Assembly: GCA_016793065.1 (NCBI GenBank)
Contig: JAEULV010000010.1
Coordinates: forward strand, 62,001 to 126,000
Source of the DNA: Hyphomicrobiaceae bacterium
Lineage (GTDB): Bacteria > Pseudomonadota > Alphaproteobacteria > Rhizobiales > Ancalomicrobiaceae
Direction of reading: 5' to 3'
DNA length: 64,000 nucleotides
Part shown: piece by piece, positions 17,598 through 27,281 of the stretch
Layout: each line of letters starts with the position of its first letter
How positions within the stretch are numbered: the first letter of the stretch is position 1
The notes under the pieces: model-generated
What the model was told of the DNA's origin: nothing
Seen by the model: only the letters and a program-made list of their open reading frames with translations
The model's database searches: none
Translations under genes and position numbers: made by a program

Positions 17598-18356
17598 TCA
17601 CTTCACCCGGCGCAGATAGGCATCCGGCCAGTAGGTGGTGCGAATATCCACGAGGTGCTCGTCGTGCCCCGGCGCCGGGCTTTCGAGCACGAATGCATCC
17701 TGCCCGGCGGCGAAGTCGAGCGCGGCGCGGCGCGGATTGTCCCACACCCAGTCGGCGGTCGTGCGCGGGTCGCCGGCGAGATATTCCATCACGCCGTCGG
17801 TCACCACCATGTAGGACCCGGGCGAAACGAACTCCCGATAGGCTTCGATCTCGGCCTTGACGTGTCCGTAGCTATGGTTGGAATCGAGCAGCACCAGCAC
17901 GGTCTCGCCCGGCTTCACCTGCGCCCGCACCTGGCCGACGATGCCTTCATCCACCGAGCTGCCCTCGATCATCGTGATCATCGACGCCAGCGGATGCGCC
18001 TCGATCGCGGCGCGATTGTGCGGCCGGATCTCGATGTCGACGCCGACGACGCGGCCCTTGCCGATCGCCTTCATCAGCGACGCGTAGAAGATCAGCGAAC
18101 CGCCATGGGCGATGCCGGTCTCGATGATCACATCCGGCTGCACCCGGTAGATCACTTCCTGAATCCGGATCATGTCTTCCGGCAGCTGCATGATCGGCCG
18201 CCCGAACCACGAGAAGCCGTAGGAATACTTCTGGTTCCAGCCGACACGAACCCAAAGGTCCGAGAGGGTCTTGAAGCTCTCGGCCGACAGCAGCGGATCG
18301 ACGCGCTCGCCGACCCGCTCCAGGGTGCCGGCCTCGGTATCAATCACAATCTTCAT
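17598..18356 (-). CDS. CmcI-like (cephalosporin hydroxylase family) methyltransferase
   Basis: A 252-residue protein of the CmcI/rhamnosyl O-methyltransferase family. The SAM-binding segment is DVIIETGIAHGGSL, followed by VVGVDIEIRPHN and LVLLDSNHSYGHVKAE. Members in polysaccharide loci O-methylate sugars; despite the family name, a hydroxylase role is unlikely. It sits four bases after a C-methyltransferase-like gene on the same strand. In this locus it probably methylates a glycan residue. Confidence 0.85.
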   Translation of the reverse strand: MKIVIDTEAGTLERVGERVDPLLSAESFKTLSDLWVRVGWNQKYSYGFSWFGRPIMQLPEDMIRIQEVIYRVQPDVIIETGIAHGGSLIFYASLMKAIGKGRVVGVDIEIRPHNRAAIEAHPLASMITMIEGSSVDEGIVGQVRAQVKPGETVLVLLDSNHSYGHVKAEIEAYREFVSPGSYMVVTDGVMEYLAGDPRTTADWVWDNPRRAALDFAAGQDAFVLESPAPGHDEHLVDIRTTYWPDAYLRRVK

Positions 18357-18360
18357 GACA

Positions 18361-19530
18361 TCACATCTCGTGCAAGGTTAGCAGGGAAACTTGGAGGCCC
18401 ATCTGGGCAATGGTGGTCCGGATTTCGTCGGCATAGACCGGGTTCATCACCACGACGGTGTCGGGACGAAGAACGCGCAGCGCGGCCGGCGCCACGACAG
18501 CGTGGCCGGAAGCCCCGATGAACCGCCCTTGCTTGCCGGGATTGATATCCACGATCGCATCGATGAGTCGAGCGTCCGGGTCGACGATTTGTGCGAAAGT
18601 CATCCCTTTCGCCCCCGCGCCCCACACAATCGTCCGCCGGCCGGCCGCCGAAACCGACTGCAGCCGCTGTCGCCAGCCCGCCACCGACCGTTCCGTGTCG
18701 ATCGTCGCCGGCGAAACCGGCCGCGCCCGCCGCCCGACCGCCGGCGCCGCGATCGAGCGCCCGTGCGCCCACAGATACTGTTCCCCGAAGCGGGTCTCGA
18801 CGCGAACGTCGCCAAAGCCGGCCATTTCCATCGCCAACGCCAGACTCTCGGCATCGAAGAGCGAGCAGTGCTCGTAGAACACGTCCTCGAGCGCACCGTG
18901 CTGGACGATCCACTCGATATCCGGCGTCTCGACGAACAGATCGACGCCTTTGTGGTCACCGATCGACCGGCGAATGTCGATCAGAAACTGCAGCGGGTCC
19001 GGAACATGCTCGATCGTGTGCCGCGACACCACCACATCCGGCGGCGTCTCCAGCACGGCGATGCTGGCCGGGCTGAAATACTGCCGATAGATCCGCGCCC
19101 GCCCCGGACCGGCGCCATCGGCCCCGCGCCAGGCCGGGTCGAACCCGGTCAAGGCACCGACGCGGGCCGCGCCGATCGCCTCGATCCGCTCGAGAAACGT
19201 TCCCTGCCCCGCTCCGACCTCGACCACATGCGGCGCCGTGAGTTCGGGCCGTGCCGCCACCACCGCGCCGGCGCAATCGTCGACATGGGCTCGAAACGCC
19301 GGGCTGTGGCTCTGGCAATTGTCGTAGTCCGGCCCGTAGACCATGCGGTCGCTGTCGAACGCCGCGTTCCAGGCAAAGCCGCATTCGAGGCAGCGAACGA
19401 GATCGACATCGCCGACCGGACAGTCGCGCGCCGAATCGCGATCGTCGAAAAGATTGTGCATCAGCACGGGGATGCGCGAACGCCGGTCGAGCGTGATGCG
19501 CCGGGTCGACCGGCAAATCGGACAGGTCAT
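18361..19530 (-). CDS. Class I SAM methyltransferase, C-methyltransferase-like architecture
   Basis: A 389-residue protein. A zinc-type N-terminus (CPICRS, CLECG) precedes a SAM domain with VVEVGAGQGTFL and SRHTIEHVPDP, and a C-terminal domain has VWGAGAKGMTFAQ. The architecture parallels the enzyme at 15678-16904, but the sequences are clearly diverged. Its substrate is unknown. It overlaps the end of the upstream epimerase gene by four bases and is followed by the CmcI-like gene, so four genes (GT2, epimerase, this, CmcI-like) form one operon. Confidence 0.85.
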   Translation of the reverse strand: MTCPICRSTRRITLDRRSRIPVLMHNLFDDRDSARDCPVGDVDLVRCLECGFAWNAAFDSDRMVYGPDYDNCQSHSPAFRAHVDDCAGAVVAARPELTAPHVVEVGAGQGTFLERIEAIGAARVGALTGFDPAWRGADGAGPGRARIYRQYFSPASIAVLETPPDVVVSRHTIEHVPDPLQFLIDIRRSIGDHKGVDLFVETPDIEWIVQHGALEDVFYEHCSLFDAESLALAMEMAGFGDVRVETRFGEQYLWAHGRSIAAPAVGRRARPVSPATIDTERSVAGWRQRLQSVSAAGRRTIVWGAGAKGMTFAQIVDPDARLIDAIVDINPGKQGRFIGASGHAVVAPAALRVLRPDTVVVMNPVYADEIRTTIAQMGLQVSLLTLHEM

Positions 19531-20441
19531 TGTTCAGTCATTTCTTGCCGCCACCACGCGACGGTCTCCGCAAGCCCCGTTTCGAGATCTCGTTTCGGCT
19601 TGTAGCCGATCTCGGTCAAGCGCGAAACGTCGGGAAGCAGCATCGGCGGATCATTCGGCCGGTCCGGCAGCGCGCCAAGTCGCAGCAGATCCGCCCGTCC
19701 CGCCGCCGCCGCGGTGATCCGCGCCACTTCGCCGACGCTCGTCTCCCGGCCGCTGCCGATATTGACCGGACCTTGCAGCCCCGACAGCGCCACCGCCGCA
19801 ATCGCCGCCCCGGCATCGCCGACATGCATGAAGTCGCGCCGCTGCCGCCCCGAGGAACACGCGGCGACATCGCCGGCGAGCACCTTTAGCGCAACACTCG
19901 GCACCAGCCGCCGCCGGTCCTCGCCCGGTCCATGCAGGTGGAACAGCCGCGACCAGGCGAACGACGCTCCCGTCTGCGATGCATGCGCCGCCAGCAGCCG
20001 AGCGGTCGCCGCCTTCGCCGCGCCGTAGAGCGTCGACGGGTGAAGACACGGTGCGGCTTCGTCGAGCGGCCGCGACAGAGCGTCCGCATCGTATTCGGCG
20101 CAAGTCCCGACCCCGACGAAGCGGCGGCCGCCGCCGGCGTGAAACGCCCGCGCCAAGCGCAATGTCGCCCCGGCCCAATCGAGATTGTCGCCGCTCGACC
20201 AATAGACCCCATGCTCGGTGGTCCAGGCGAAGTGAACGAGCGTGTCGCCGCCCACGGCGGCGATCCGCGCGATGCCTTGCTCATCGAGCACGTCGGCCTG
20301 CACCCAGTCGGCCAATGCCGGCATCGAAGCCGGCCTCGGCCCGCGCCCGACACCCACGACCGCAACGCCCGCCGCCGCCAGCGCCTCCACGCACCAGCGC
20401 CCCACGAACCCGCTCGCGCCGGTGACCACCACCGTCTTCAT
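19527..20441 (-). CDS. NAD-dependent sugar epimerase/dehydratase
   Basis: A 304-residue extended short-chain dehydrogenase. TGASGFVGRWCVE is the dinucleotide-binding motif, SxxYGAAK in PSTLYGAAKAAT gives the Tyr-Lys pair, and RDFMHVGDAG is typical of sugar epimerases. Its length and SSGRQRRDFMHV segment resemble 4-ketoreductases and epimerases of deoxysugar pathways. It could supply the missing C4 reduction step for the CDP-sugar pathway, which is inferred. ATG 20441 overlaps the end of the glycosyltransferase gene. Confidence 0.85.
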   Translation of the reverse strand: MKTVVVTGASGFVGRWCVEALAAAGVAVVGVGRGPRPASMPALADWVQADVLDEQGIARIAAVGGDTLVHFAWTTEHGVYWSSGDNLDWAGATLRLARAFHAGGGRRFVGVGTCAEYDADALSRPLDEAAPCLHPSTLYGAAKAATARLLAAHASQTGASFAWSRLFHLHGPGEDRRRLVPSVALKVLAGDVAACSSGRQRRDFMHVGDAGAAIAAVALSGLQGPVNIGSGRETSVGEVARITAAAAGRADLLRLGALPDRPNDPPMLLPDVSRLTEIGYKPKRDLETGLAETVAWWRQEMTEQ

Positions 20442-21718
20442 CCGGCCCGCTCCGTCGAAATCAGGCTGCGCGCGATCAGCGGCAGGGCCCGCGCCAGGAC
20501 GCCGCCCCACGAACCGAGGGCACGGTCGTCATCCCCCAGCGCGCCCTGCCCGAGCATCGTGTCGGCATGGCTCGCCGCGTCGGCGATCGACCCCGACGAC
20601 AGCCGCTTCAGGTCGACGACGACCTTGCCGCCGGAAGCATAGGACGGCAGCATCCAGCGACGGCGGCCGGCAAGCGCCGCTCCGGCCGGGGCAGCGGCCG
20701 CCGCGACCTCGAGCCGCGCCAGCACCGCCACCGCATCGCCCGGCTCGGCCAGTCCGGCGGCGAAGCGCTGCAGCATCGGCAGCCCTTCGGCGACCTTCTC
20801 CGGCCCGGCTGCAATCAGCGCGGCCCCCACCCGGTTCATGTAGGCGCCATAGTTCGGCGCCAGCTTGCCGCCGAATGCCACCCGGTTCGCCTGTTCAACC
20901 GCATTGAGATAGTACATCTCAATCGCCGGCAACCGCCCCGGTATCGGATCGACGATCGGATCGGTCGCCGCCTCGCGGGCAAATCGCTCCGCCGGGCTCT
21001 CGCCGCCATCCGTGCCTTGGCGCGCATCGACGCCGGTGCTCTTGGTGCCGATGCCCTGGATCGAGAACGGATGCTCGATCGCCTCGAATTCATCCAGCAT
21101 CGCCAGCGCCGAGATGTAGAAATAGACATCCGGCACCGAACAGGAAAACACCGCCCCCGTCCGCTCCCGCACTGCCTCGACGACATCGCGCCGAACCATG
21201 CCGTGATAGATCATCGGCAGGAAATCGTTCCGGTCGAGCCGGTCGTCACGCACCTTTTCGATCAACCCCGCCGAGGCCTGCCGCGCGAGCCCTCCGAACA
21301 GGCCCTGCCGCGCGATCTTCAACCGCCCGCCCATGTCGGTCGCCTTCGGCGAGGGCCACAGATAGTAGAGCGGCCGCGATGCCAGGACCGGCGGCCGGTG
21401 CTTCCGCAGGATCGATTTCAGCAGGCCGAATTGCCGGGGCAGCATGCCATCATCGTCGCCCATCAACATCACATAGTCGCCGGTCGACTGCGCGACGGCA
21501 AACTCGAAGTTCTGCCGCATGCTTAGCCGGGCGCCGGTGTTGACATAGCGGACGCGTCGATCCCCGGCGGCCGCGACCACCCGCGCCGTATCGTCGGCGC
21601 TGGCATTGTCGCTGACGATGATCTCAAGCTCGGGATCGTCGATGGCCGTGCAGGTCGCAAGCGACGCGCCGAGAAACTCCGCCCGTTCGCGCGTCGGAAT
21701 GGCGATCGAGATCTTCAT
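20438..21718 (-). CDS. Glycosyltransferase family 2
   Basis: A 426-residue enzyme with an N-terminal GT-A fold: ISIAIPTRERAEFL, IIVSDNASADDT and MGDDDGMLP carry the nucleotide-binding and DxD-like acidic residues. The C-terminal 200 residues have no clear motif and a predicted amphipathic tail. It probably transfers one sugar during O-antigen or capsule repeat assembly at the cytoplasmic membrane face. It is the first gene of a four-gene minus-strand operon. Confidence 0.85.
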   Translation of the reverse strand: MKISIAIPTRERAEFLGASLATCTAIDDPELEIIVSDNASADDTARVVAAAGDRRVRYVNTGARLSMRQNFEFAVAQSTGDYVMLMGDDDGMLPRQFGLLKSILRKHRPPVLASRPLYYLWPSPKATDMGGRLKIARQGLFGGLARQASAGLIEKVRDDRLDRNDFLPMIYHGMVRRDVVEAVRERTGAVFSCSVPDVYFYISALAMLDEFEAIEHPFSIQGIGTKSTGVDARQGTDGGESPAERFAREAATDPIVDPIPGRLPAIEMYYLNAVEQANRVAFGGKLAPNYGAYMNRVGAALIAAGPEKVAEGLPMLQRFAAGLAEPGDAVAVLARLEVAAAAAPAGAALAGRRRWMLPSYASGGKVVVDLKRLSSGSIADAASHADTMLGQGALGDDDRALGSWGGVLARALPLIARSLISTERAG

Positions 21719-21881
21719 GCCTGCCCCGGTCCTGGTCCGTCCGTCGCCCGCCTCCGCCACACCCGTGACGCCTCTGGCGCGTTCGCCTTGATGTATCCGG
21801 TGGACCTGATAAGTCCATACGCGAATTTCCGCCACTTGAATTCGCGCTGTCGCGCCATCGACGCCGATCTCCGGGACCGCA

Positions 21882-22889
21882 ATGCCGACCATCGCCTTTC
21901 TGACCCTGCATGATCGGGTGCCATGGTTGCGTCAGACGCCCGGCGGCGACGGCCAGTGGGGCGACTGCCGTTTCCACCTCAACGCCGGGATCGACCGCGC
22001 CGATTGGCTTGTCGCCTATGACGAGATCAAGGAACCGGTCCGCTGTGCCGTTCCCCGTTCGCGTCGGGTTCTGATCGTGTCCGAGCCGCCGGGAATGAAG
22101 GACTACAGCCCGCAATACCTCAACCAGTTCGGCATTCTTGTCTCGCCGATGCGCATCGCCGGCTTCAACGGCGAATGGCTGCAGGACCAACCCGCCCTGC
22201 CGTGGTTCCTCGGCCTCGACATGGCGAGCACGGCACCGCTCCTGCCCTGTCGGTTCGACTATCACGCCCTGCGGTCGATGCCGCCACCGCCAAAGATCCC
22301 CGCCTTGTCCGCCGTGATCTCGACCAAGTCGAAACTGGCCAAGCATCGTCGCCGCGTCGAATTCGTCCTCGCCCTGAAACAGCACCTCGGCGATCGCTTC
22401 CGGTTGTTCGGCCGCGGGTTTCAGGAAATCGACGACAAGGCCGAGGCGATCCTGCCCTATAGTCATCATCTCGTCATCGAGAACAATGACGAGGACAGCT
22501 TCTTCACCGAGAAGCTCGCCGACGCCCTGCTCGGCTGGAGCTTTCCGCTGTTTTCCGGCTGCAAGGACATCGGGCGCTTCTTCGATCCCGCCGCCCTCGT
22601 GCCGGTCGACATCGAAAGTCCCGACGCGATCGCGACCATCGACGCCGCGCTGCGTCAGGCCCCGCCGATCGAGGCCATCGCCGCTGCGCGCCTGCGCCTG
22701 ATCGACCACCACAACGTCTTTGCCCTCGCGGCCCGCATCTCCGAGCGCCCGGCGCCGTCGGCGGTCGAGCCGCCGATCTGGCTCAAGCCCAACGCCTATT
22801 ACGGCAAACTGTCACGCCGCCTTCGTCTCGGCTGGCGCCTGCTCGCGGCCTCGGTCGCCAGCCGCCTCGGCCCGCGCGCCTCCGACTGA
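21882..22889 (+). CDS. GT10-like (fucosyltransferase family) glycosyltransferase
   Basis: A 335-residue protein. The C-terminal half has the GT10 signature: HHLVIENN, then DSFFTEKLADALLG and SFPLFSGC, matching the ENxxxxxYxTEK...A...G.VPV pattern of alpha-1,3-fucosyltransferases. The N-terminal half is divergent. In this locus GDP-fucose is made by gmd and fcl, so it may add fucose to a surface glycan. Sequence supports the family; donor and linkage are inferred. The upstream region (21719-21881) holds divergent promoters. Confidence 0.75.
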   Translation: MPTIAFLTLHDRVPWLRQTPGGDGQWGDCRFHLNAGIDRADWLVAYDEIKEPVRCAVPRSRRVLIVSEPPGMKDYSPQYLNQFGILVSPMRIAGFNGEWLQDQPALPWFLGLDMASTAPLLPCRFDYHALRSMPPPPKIPALSAVISTKSKLAKHRRRVEFVLALKQHLGDRFRLFGRGFQEIDDKAEAILPYSHHLVIENNDEDSFFTEKLADALLGWSFPLFSGCKDIGRFFDPAALVPVDIESPDAIATIDAALRQAPPIEAIAAARLRLIDHHNVFALAARISERPAPSAVEPPIWLKPNAYYGKLSRRLRLGWRLLAASVASRLGPRASD

Positions 22890-22913
22890 TCGCGACAACC
22901 ACGGACAAGCCCC

Positions 22914-23660
22914 ATGCCAGCCCCGACCCTTGTCTTCAATCTGCTCCGCCGCCTGGAGCGCTTTGCCGCCAACAAGCTCGGCAAGGGCTATGGCGCGGCG
23001 ACACTCGAGCAGGAGGTCGCCGCCATGGCCTCCCTGCTCGGCACGACGCCGAAACTGGCGATCGACATCGGCGGCAATGTCGGCGGCTATTCGCAGGTGC
23101 TGCGTGATCGCTTTCCCGGGCTCGAAATCCACGTCTTCGAGCCGGCCCGGACCAATCTTGCCCGGCTCGCCGATCGCTTCGGCGCCGATCCGCTGGTTCG
23201 CGTCAACCCGAATGCCGTTGGCAGCAGCGCCGGGTCGGCAACCCTGTTTTCCGATGAACCCGGCTCCGGCCTTGGCAGCCTGACCAAGCGCGACCTCGAC
23301 TTTCGCGGCATCAGCTTCGAAGTCGCCGAGGCTGTCGAGGTCATCCGCTTCGAGACCTATTGGCGCGACGTCCTCGCCAGCCGTCCGATCGACATGATCA
23401 AGCTCGACATTGAGGGCCACGAACTCGATGCCCTCGCCGGCATGGGCGAGGCCTTGCGCCATGTCGGCGTCGTTCAATTCGAGTTCGGCGGCGCCAACAT
23501 CGATACGCACACCTATCTGCGCGACTTCTTCACGCTTTTCGCAACGGCCGGCTTCGAGCTCTATCGCATCACGCCGCTCGGCCCCCAGCGCCTCGACCGC
23601 TATCGCGAAAGCGAGGAGTGCTTCCTCACCACCAATTTCATCGCCCGTCGCAAGCCCTGA
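22914..23660 (+). CDS. FkbM family methyltransferase
   Basis: A 248-residue SAM methyltransferase of the FkbM family. AIDIGGNVGGYSQ is the cofactor motif, followed by IHVFEPA, and IDMIKLDIEGHELDAL is the diagnostic FkbM segment. These enzymes O-methylate sugars or other hydroxyls, often as caps on bacterial glycans. It starts 24 bases after the GT10-like gene and is probably co-transcribed with it. Confidence 0.88.
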   Translation: MPAPTLVFNLLRRLERFAANKLGKGYGAATLEQEVAAMASLLGTTPKLAIDIGGNVGGYSQVLRDRFPGLEIHVFEPARTNLARLADRFGADPLVRVNPNAVGSSAGSATLFSDEPGSGLGSLTKRDLDFRGISFEVAEAVEVIRFETYWRDVLASRPIDMIKLDIEGHELDALAGMGEALRHVGVVQFEFGGANIDTHTYLRDFFTLFATAGFELYRITPLGPQRLDRYRESEECFLTTNFIARRKP

Positions 23661-23667
23661 TGCCGGT

Positions 23668-24396
23668 TCAGGCCGGGCGCCGGAACACGAAACAGCCGCA
23701 GCCGAATTTCTGCTTCTCGACCAGCGCCGGATCGGCATCCCAGACGAGCTTGCGGCCGTTGCGGCCATCGGTGATCAGGTCGAATCGCTCCAGCTTCAGC
23801 TCCCCGAACGCGTCGACGATCTGCCTGAAGTCATAGATCCGATGCGCGTTGAACACCACGCGCGGCTGCCCGACCGGCACCACGAACAGCAATTGCCCGC
23901 CCGGCGCCAGCACCCGCTGCAGCTCGCTCATCGCCAGATGATCGCCACGCGGATCGAGACGATCTCCGTAGCGGCCAAGCCCGACATGCTCGACCACATG
24001 CATGCACGACAGCGACGCCAGCGAGCGATCGGCAAACGGCAGGCCCTGCAGATCGGCCTGCCCGACCGTCAGGCCGTCCAGCTCCACCGCCGGCGGACGG
24101 TAGTCATAGTGACGGATCGGCATGAACGCCGACACCATCGACACGAAAAGGATCATCGACCCGACGTCGACATGATCCTCCGGCCTGGAATCCCGCAGGA
24201 TTCGCGCCGCCCACGCCGTGTGATAGACGTAGTGCGCGTCGAACGCCGTTTCCGCCGTCGCCTCGTCGAGGATCGGCTTCAGCCGCCGCAAGGTCGGCTG
24301 CATCGCGCCGGTGCGCCTGGCCTCGGTCCAGAACCGGTAAAGCTCTAGCCAGTACCGGGGATAGCGCGTGATCGCCATCAGGTCGCTTGGTCGCAT
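23668..24396 (-). CDS. DUF268/methyltransferase-like protein
   Basis: A 242-residue protein resembling DUF268 proteins, which have a degenerate SAM-dependent methyltransferase fold. Visible are DHVDVGSMILFVSM, ASLSCMHVVEHVGLGRYGD, and LQRVLAPGGQLLFVVP. It is convergent with the FkbM gene, only seven bases apart. ATG 24396 is preferred, with GAAAGG upstream. It probably modifies a glycan, but the substrate is unknown. Confidence 0.78.
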   Translation of the reverse strand: MRPSDLMAITRYPRYWLELYRFWTEARRTGAMQPTLRRLKPILDEATAETAFDAHYVYHTAWAARILRDSRPEDHVDVGSMILFVSMVSAFMPIRHYDYRPPAVELDGLTVGQADLQGLPFADRSLASLSCMHVVEHVGLGRYGDRLDPRGDHLAMSELQRVLAPGGQLLFVVPVGQPRVVFNAHRIYDFRQIVDAFGELKLERFDLITDGRNGRKLVWDADPALVEKQKFGCGCFVFRRPA

Positions 24397-24544
24397 GGAG
24401 ACACCCTTTCTCGCTCCGGGTCGCGGCAAGACCCTTTCCGGGGCGATCTCGCCGCGCTTTCCCCACCGCCGTTTTGGGTCTAGTAACAGAGCGCCGGGTC
24501 GATAGGCAACCGCCCGTGCCCGGTTGGCTACCGAAGGAACAGCA

Positions 24545-25399
24545 ATGCGTATCGGCGTCTACGTCATCAATCTCGACCGCGATGCCGGCCGGCTTGAGTT
24601 CATGCGCCGACAGCTCGACGCCGCCGGCCTGGAATTCACCCGGTTCCCCGCCGTGCTCGGCACCGCCGTTCCCGCCGAACTCGCCCCCTGGTTCCGCAAC
24701 CCGGACGGCACCGCCGTCGCCTGGCTGAAGCCGGGCGAAATCGGCGTCTATGCCAGCCATATCGGCATTCACCGCCTGCTGCTCGACACCGACCTTGATG
24801 CCGCGCTGGTGTTCGAGGACGACGTTCGCCTCTCGCCTGACTTGTCGACCTTCCTCGCCACCGTCGACACACTGCCCCGCAACTGGGACATCGTGCGTCT
24901 GTCCAACCCCTCCAAGGCTGCCTTTGCCGTGTTCGCGCAACTGGCGCCGGGGCTCGACCTCGTCGGCTATGCCCGCGTTCCCAACAATCTCGGTTGCTAC
25001 CTGATTTCCCGCTCCGGCGCCGCCAAGACCACCCGTTTTCGCGGCGTGCGAACCTGGGCGATCGATGAGGACATGCGCCGTCCCTGGGACTGGGATCTCA
25101 TGACCTACGGCGTCCTGCCGGCGCCGACCGAAGCCAATGTCCTCGACACCTCGTCGATCGATTCCCTCGGCGCGCGGACGCTCGGCCGCGAAACCTGGTG
25201 GGCCAAGCTCAAGCGCCGTCGCTGGCTGACGCCCGCCGCCATCATCCGCCGGATCGGCTGGCAGATCCGCTTTTTCGGCCTCGGCACGTGGCTGCGCTGC
25301 CTCGCGACCGGGTTCGCCGCCCGCCTGCGGCGCGCCCTCTCGGCGCAAGCCCGCAAGCTGCCGCGCGAAACCCTCTATCGCGTCGACGCCCGCCGCTGA
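24545..25399 (+). CDS. Glycosyltransferase family 25 (LPS biosynthesis)
   Basis: A 284-residue protein with the GT25 hallmarks: IGVYVINLDRDAGRL at the N-terminus, GEIGVYASHIGIHRLLL, and the acidic VFEDDVRLS (DxD-like). NNLGCYLISRSGA is also typical. Family members transfer galactose or glucuronic-type sugars to lipooligosaccharide. AAGGAA is placed correctly before ATG 24545. It is a single-gene unit, divergent from the DUF268 gene and convergent with the fucosyltransferase gene. Confidence 0.87.
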   Translation: MRIGVYVINLDRDAGRLEFMRRQLDAAGLEFTRFPAVLGTAVPAELAPWFRNPDGTAVAWLKPGEIGVYASHIGIHRLLLDTDLDAALVFEDDVRLSPDLSTFLATVDTLPRNWDIVRLSNPSKAAFAVFAQLAPGLDLVGYARVPNNLGCYLISRSGAAKTTRFRGVRTWAIDEDMRRPWDWDLMTYGVLPAPTEANVLDTSSIDSLGARTLGRETWWAKLKRRRWLTPAAIIRRIGWQIRFFGLGTWLRCLATGFAARLRRALSAQARKLPRETLYRVDARR

Positions 25400-26293
25400 T
25401 CACAGCAGGATCCATCCCTCGGGAAACAGATCCCCGGTATAGGTCGCGATCAGCTTGTCGCGGGCGAACCATTGGCGCGGGGCGATCCGCAGGCCGTCCG
25501 CGCGGCGGTCGAGCCAGGCGCTCCACCACGAGAACGACGAATTGGCGATGACATGGTGCCGGCAGCGGCTCATCAGCCAAAGGTCTTCCAGCGCCGAGGC
25601 GCCCGCCACCGCTTCGCCGCCCCACGCCGCCGCCCGCTCGCCCGCCACGCCGGCATCGTCGGAGAACACCTTGATCCGCGCCCCCGGCACGGCCCGCCGG
25701 ATCAGCGCCAGCGCCCGCTCATAATAATCGTCGCCGAGCACGCCATGCACCGCCCGCGCCTTCGCGTCGCCGGCATAGTCGCCGCGCCGGATATGCACCG
25801 CCACCGTTTCCGCCGCGTCGAGCCCGTCGCCGAGCCGCAGCGCCGTCGGCGACATCGCCCCGCCGGCATCGAACGCCGCCCGGATGCGCGCCTCGGCCGG
25901 GGTGAAATAGCGCGGGCTCTGGAAGAAGCCGGCGATCAGCGTGTCGCCGGTGATCGCCTCGAACCGCTCGTCGAAGTGAAACTGCCGCTCGACGAAGATC
26001 CCGCCGCGAAAACCCGCCGGCCGCTTGATGCCGGCGCCGCCGCCGAGCTTTTCGGCCTTGGCCAAGAGCCGTGCCGCCAGCCCCGGCCGCCCGCCAGCGA
26101 CCACCTCGGCGCCGGTCGGCAGCGCCGCGAGGGCAAAGCCGCGCAGGCCCTTGTCGCGAAAACGCGAAATATCGAAGCCGACCCGGCCGCCAAGCCGCTC
26201 GGCCAGCGCCAGCCCGGCCGCCGCCTGGAACAGCTGGTTGCCCAGCCCGCCATGCAGCTGCACCAGGATTTGCGGTCGGCGCGTCTCGGTCAT
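25400..26293 (-). CDS. GT11 alpha-1,2-fucosyltransferase family protein
   Basis: A 297-residue GT11 enzyme. The N-terminal LHGGLGNQLFQAAAGLALA motif, the central HIRRGDY donor-binding motif and the IANSSFSWWSAWL motif are all intact. GT11 enzymes transfer L-fucose from GDP-fucose in alpha-1,2 linkage, usually to galactose. It lies just downstream of fcl and gmd, which make the donor, so the three form a fucose operon. Confidence in the family is high; acceptor is unknown. Confidence 0.9.
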   Translation of the reverse strand: MTETRRPQILVQLHGGLGNQLFQAAAGLALAERLGGRVGFDISRFRDKGLRGFALAALPTGAEVVAGGRPGLAARLLAKAEKLGGGAGIKRPAGFRGGIFVERQFHFDERFEAITGDTLIAGFFQSPRYFTPAEARIRAAFDAGGAMSPTALRLGDGLDAAETVAVHIRRGDYAGDAKARAVHGVLGDDYYERALALIRRAVPGARIKVFSDDAGVAGERAAAWGGEAVAGASALEDLWLMSRCRHHVIANSSFSWWSAWLDRRADGLRIAPRQWFARDKLIATYTGDLFPEGWILL

Positions 26294-26306
26294 CGGCGTC
26301 GCGGTC

Positions 26307-27281
26307 TCACAGGCCCCGGAACTCGGTCTGATGCTCGAGGAACCAGCGATACGTGCTGGAAAGCCCCTCCTCCAGCCCGGTCCTGGCCCGCCAGCCGAGC
26401 CCCGAAAGCCGCGACACGTCAAGCAGCTTGCGCGGCGTGCCGTCCGGCTTGGACGGGTCGAACACCAGCTCGCCGCCATAGTCGACGATGTCGCAGATCA
26501 TCGCCGCCAGATCGGCGATGGCGATGTCCTCGCCGGTGCCGACATTGACGGTCTGATCACCGGAATAGTGCTTCATCAGGAACACCAGCGCGTCGGCGAG
26601 ATCGTCGACATGCAGGAACTCCCGCCGCGGCTTGCCGGTGCCCCACACCTGCATGCTCGGCCGATGCGCCAGCGTCGCCTCATGCGCCTTGCGCATCAGC
26701 GCCGGGATCACATGGCTGGCGGCGAGATCGAAATTGTCGCCCGGGCCATAGAGATTGGTCGGCATCGCCGAGATGAAATCCGCGCCCTTCTGCCGGCGAT
26801 AGGCCTCGCACAGCTTCAGCCCGGCGATCTTGGCGATCGCATACCACTGGTTCGTCGGCTCGAGCGCCCCGGTCAGCAGCGCATCCTCGGTCATCGGCTG
26901 CGCCGCCAGCTGCGGATAGATGCAGCTTGAGCCGAGGAACAAGAGCTTCTTCACCCCGACATCGTGCGCCGTCTTGATGACATTGGCCTCGATCATCAGG
27001 TTGTCGTAGAGAAAATCCACCGGCCTCGTGTCGTTGGCCAGGATGCCGCCGACCGTCGCCGCGCAGACGAACGCCACGTCCGGCCGGGCGTCCGCCATCC
27101 AGCGCTCGACCTCCGCCTGCCGCGTCAGGTCGCAACCCTTGCGGTCGACGGTGAGGATCTCGCACCCCTCCGCCGCCAGCCGGCGGACCACGGCGGCGCC
27201 GACCATGCCGCGATGGCCGGCGACGAACACCCGCTTGCCGGCCAGATCGAAGTTCACCCGATGCGGCTTTTTCTCAGCCAT
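26307..27281 (-). CDS. fcl: GDP-L-fucose synthase
   Basis: A 324-residue short-chain dehydrogenase. [16 protein letters not shown] is the NADP motif, FLGSSCIYP and NxWYAIAK supply the Ser-Tyr-Lys triad, and [10 protein letters not shown] is typical of GDP-fucose synthase. It epimerises C3 and C5 and reduces C4 of GDP-4-keto-6-deoxymannose, producing GDP-L-fucose. Its start overlaps the gmd stop by eight bases. Confidence 0.93.
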   Translation of the reverse strand: MAEKKPHRVNFDLAGKRVFVAGHRGMVGAAVVRRLAAEGCEILTVDRKGCDLTRQAEVERWMADARPDVAFVCAATVGGILANDTRPVDFLYDNLMIEANVIKTAHDVGVKKLLFLGSSCIYPQLAAQPMTEDALLTGALEPTNQWYAIAKIAGLKLCEAYRRQKGADFISAMPTNLYGPGDNFDLAASHVIPALMRKAHEATLAHRPSMQVWGTGKPRREFLHVDDLADALVFLMKHYSGDQTVNVGTGEDIAIADLAAMICDIVDYGGELVFDPSKPDGTPRKLLDVSRLSGLGWRARTGLEEGLSSTYRWFLEHQTEFRGL

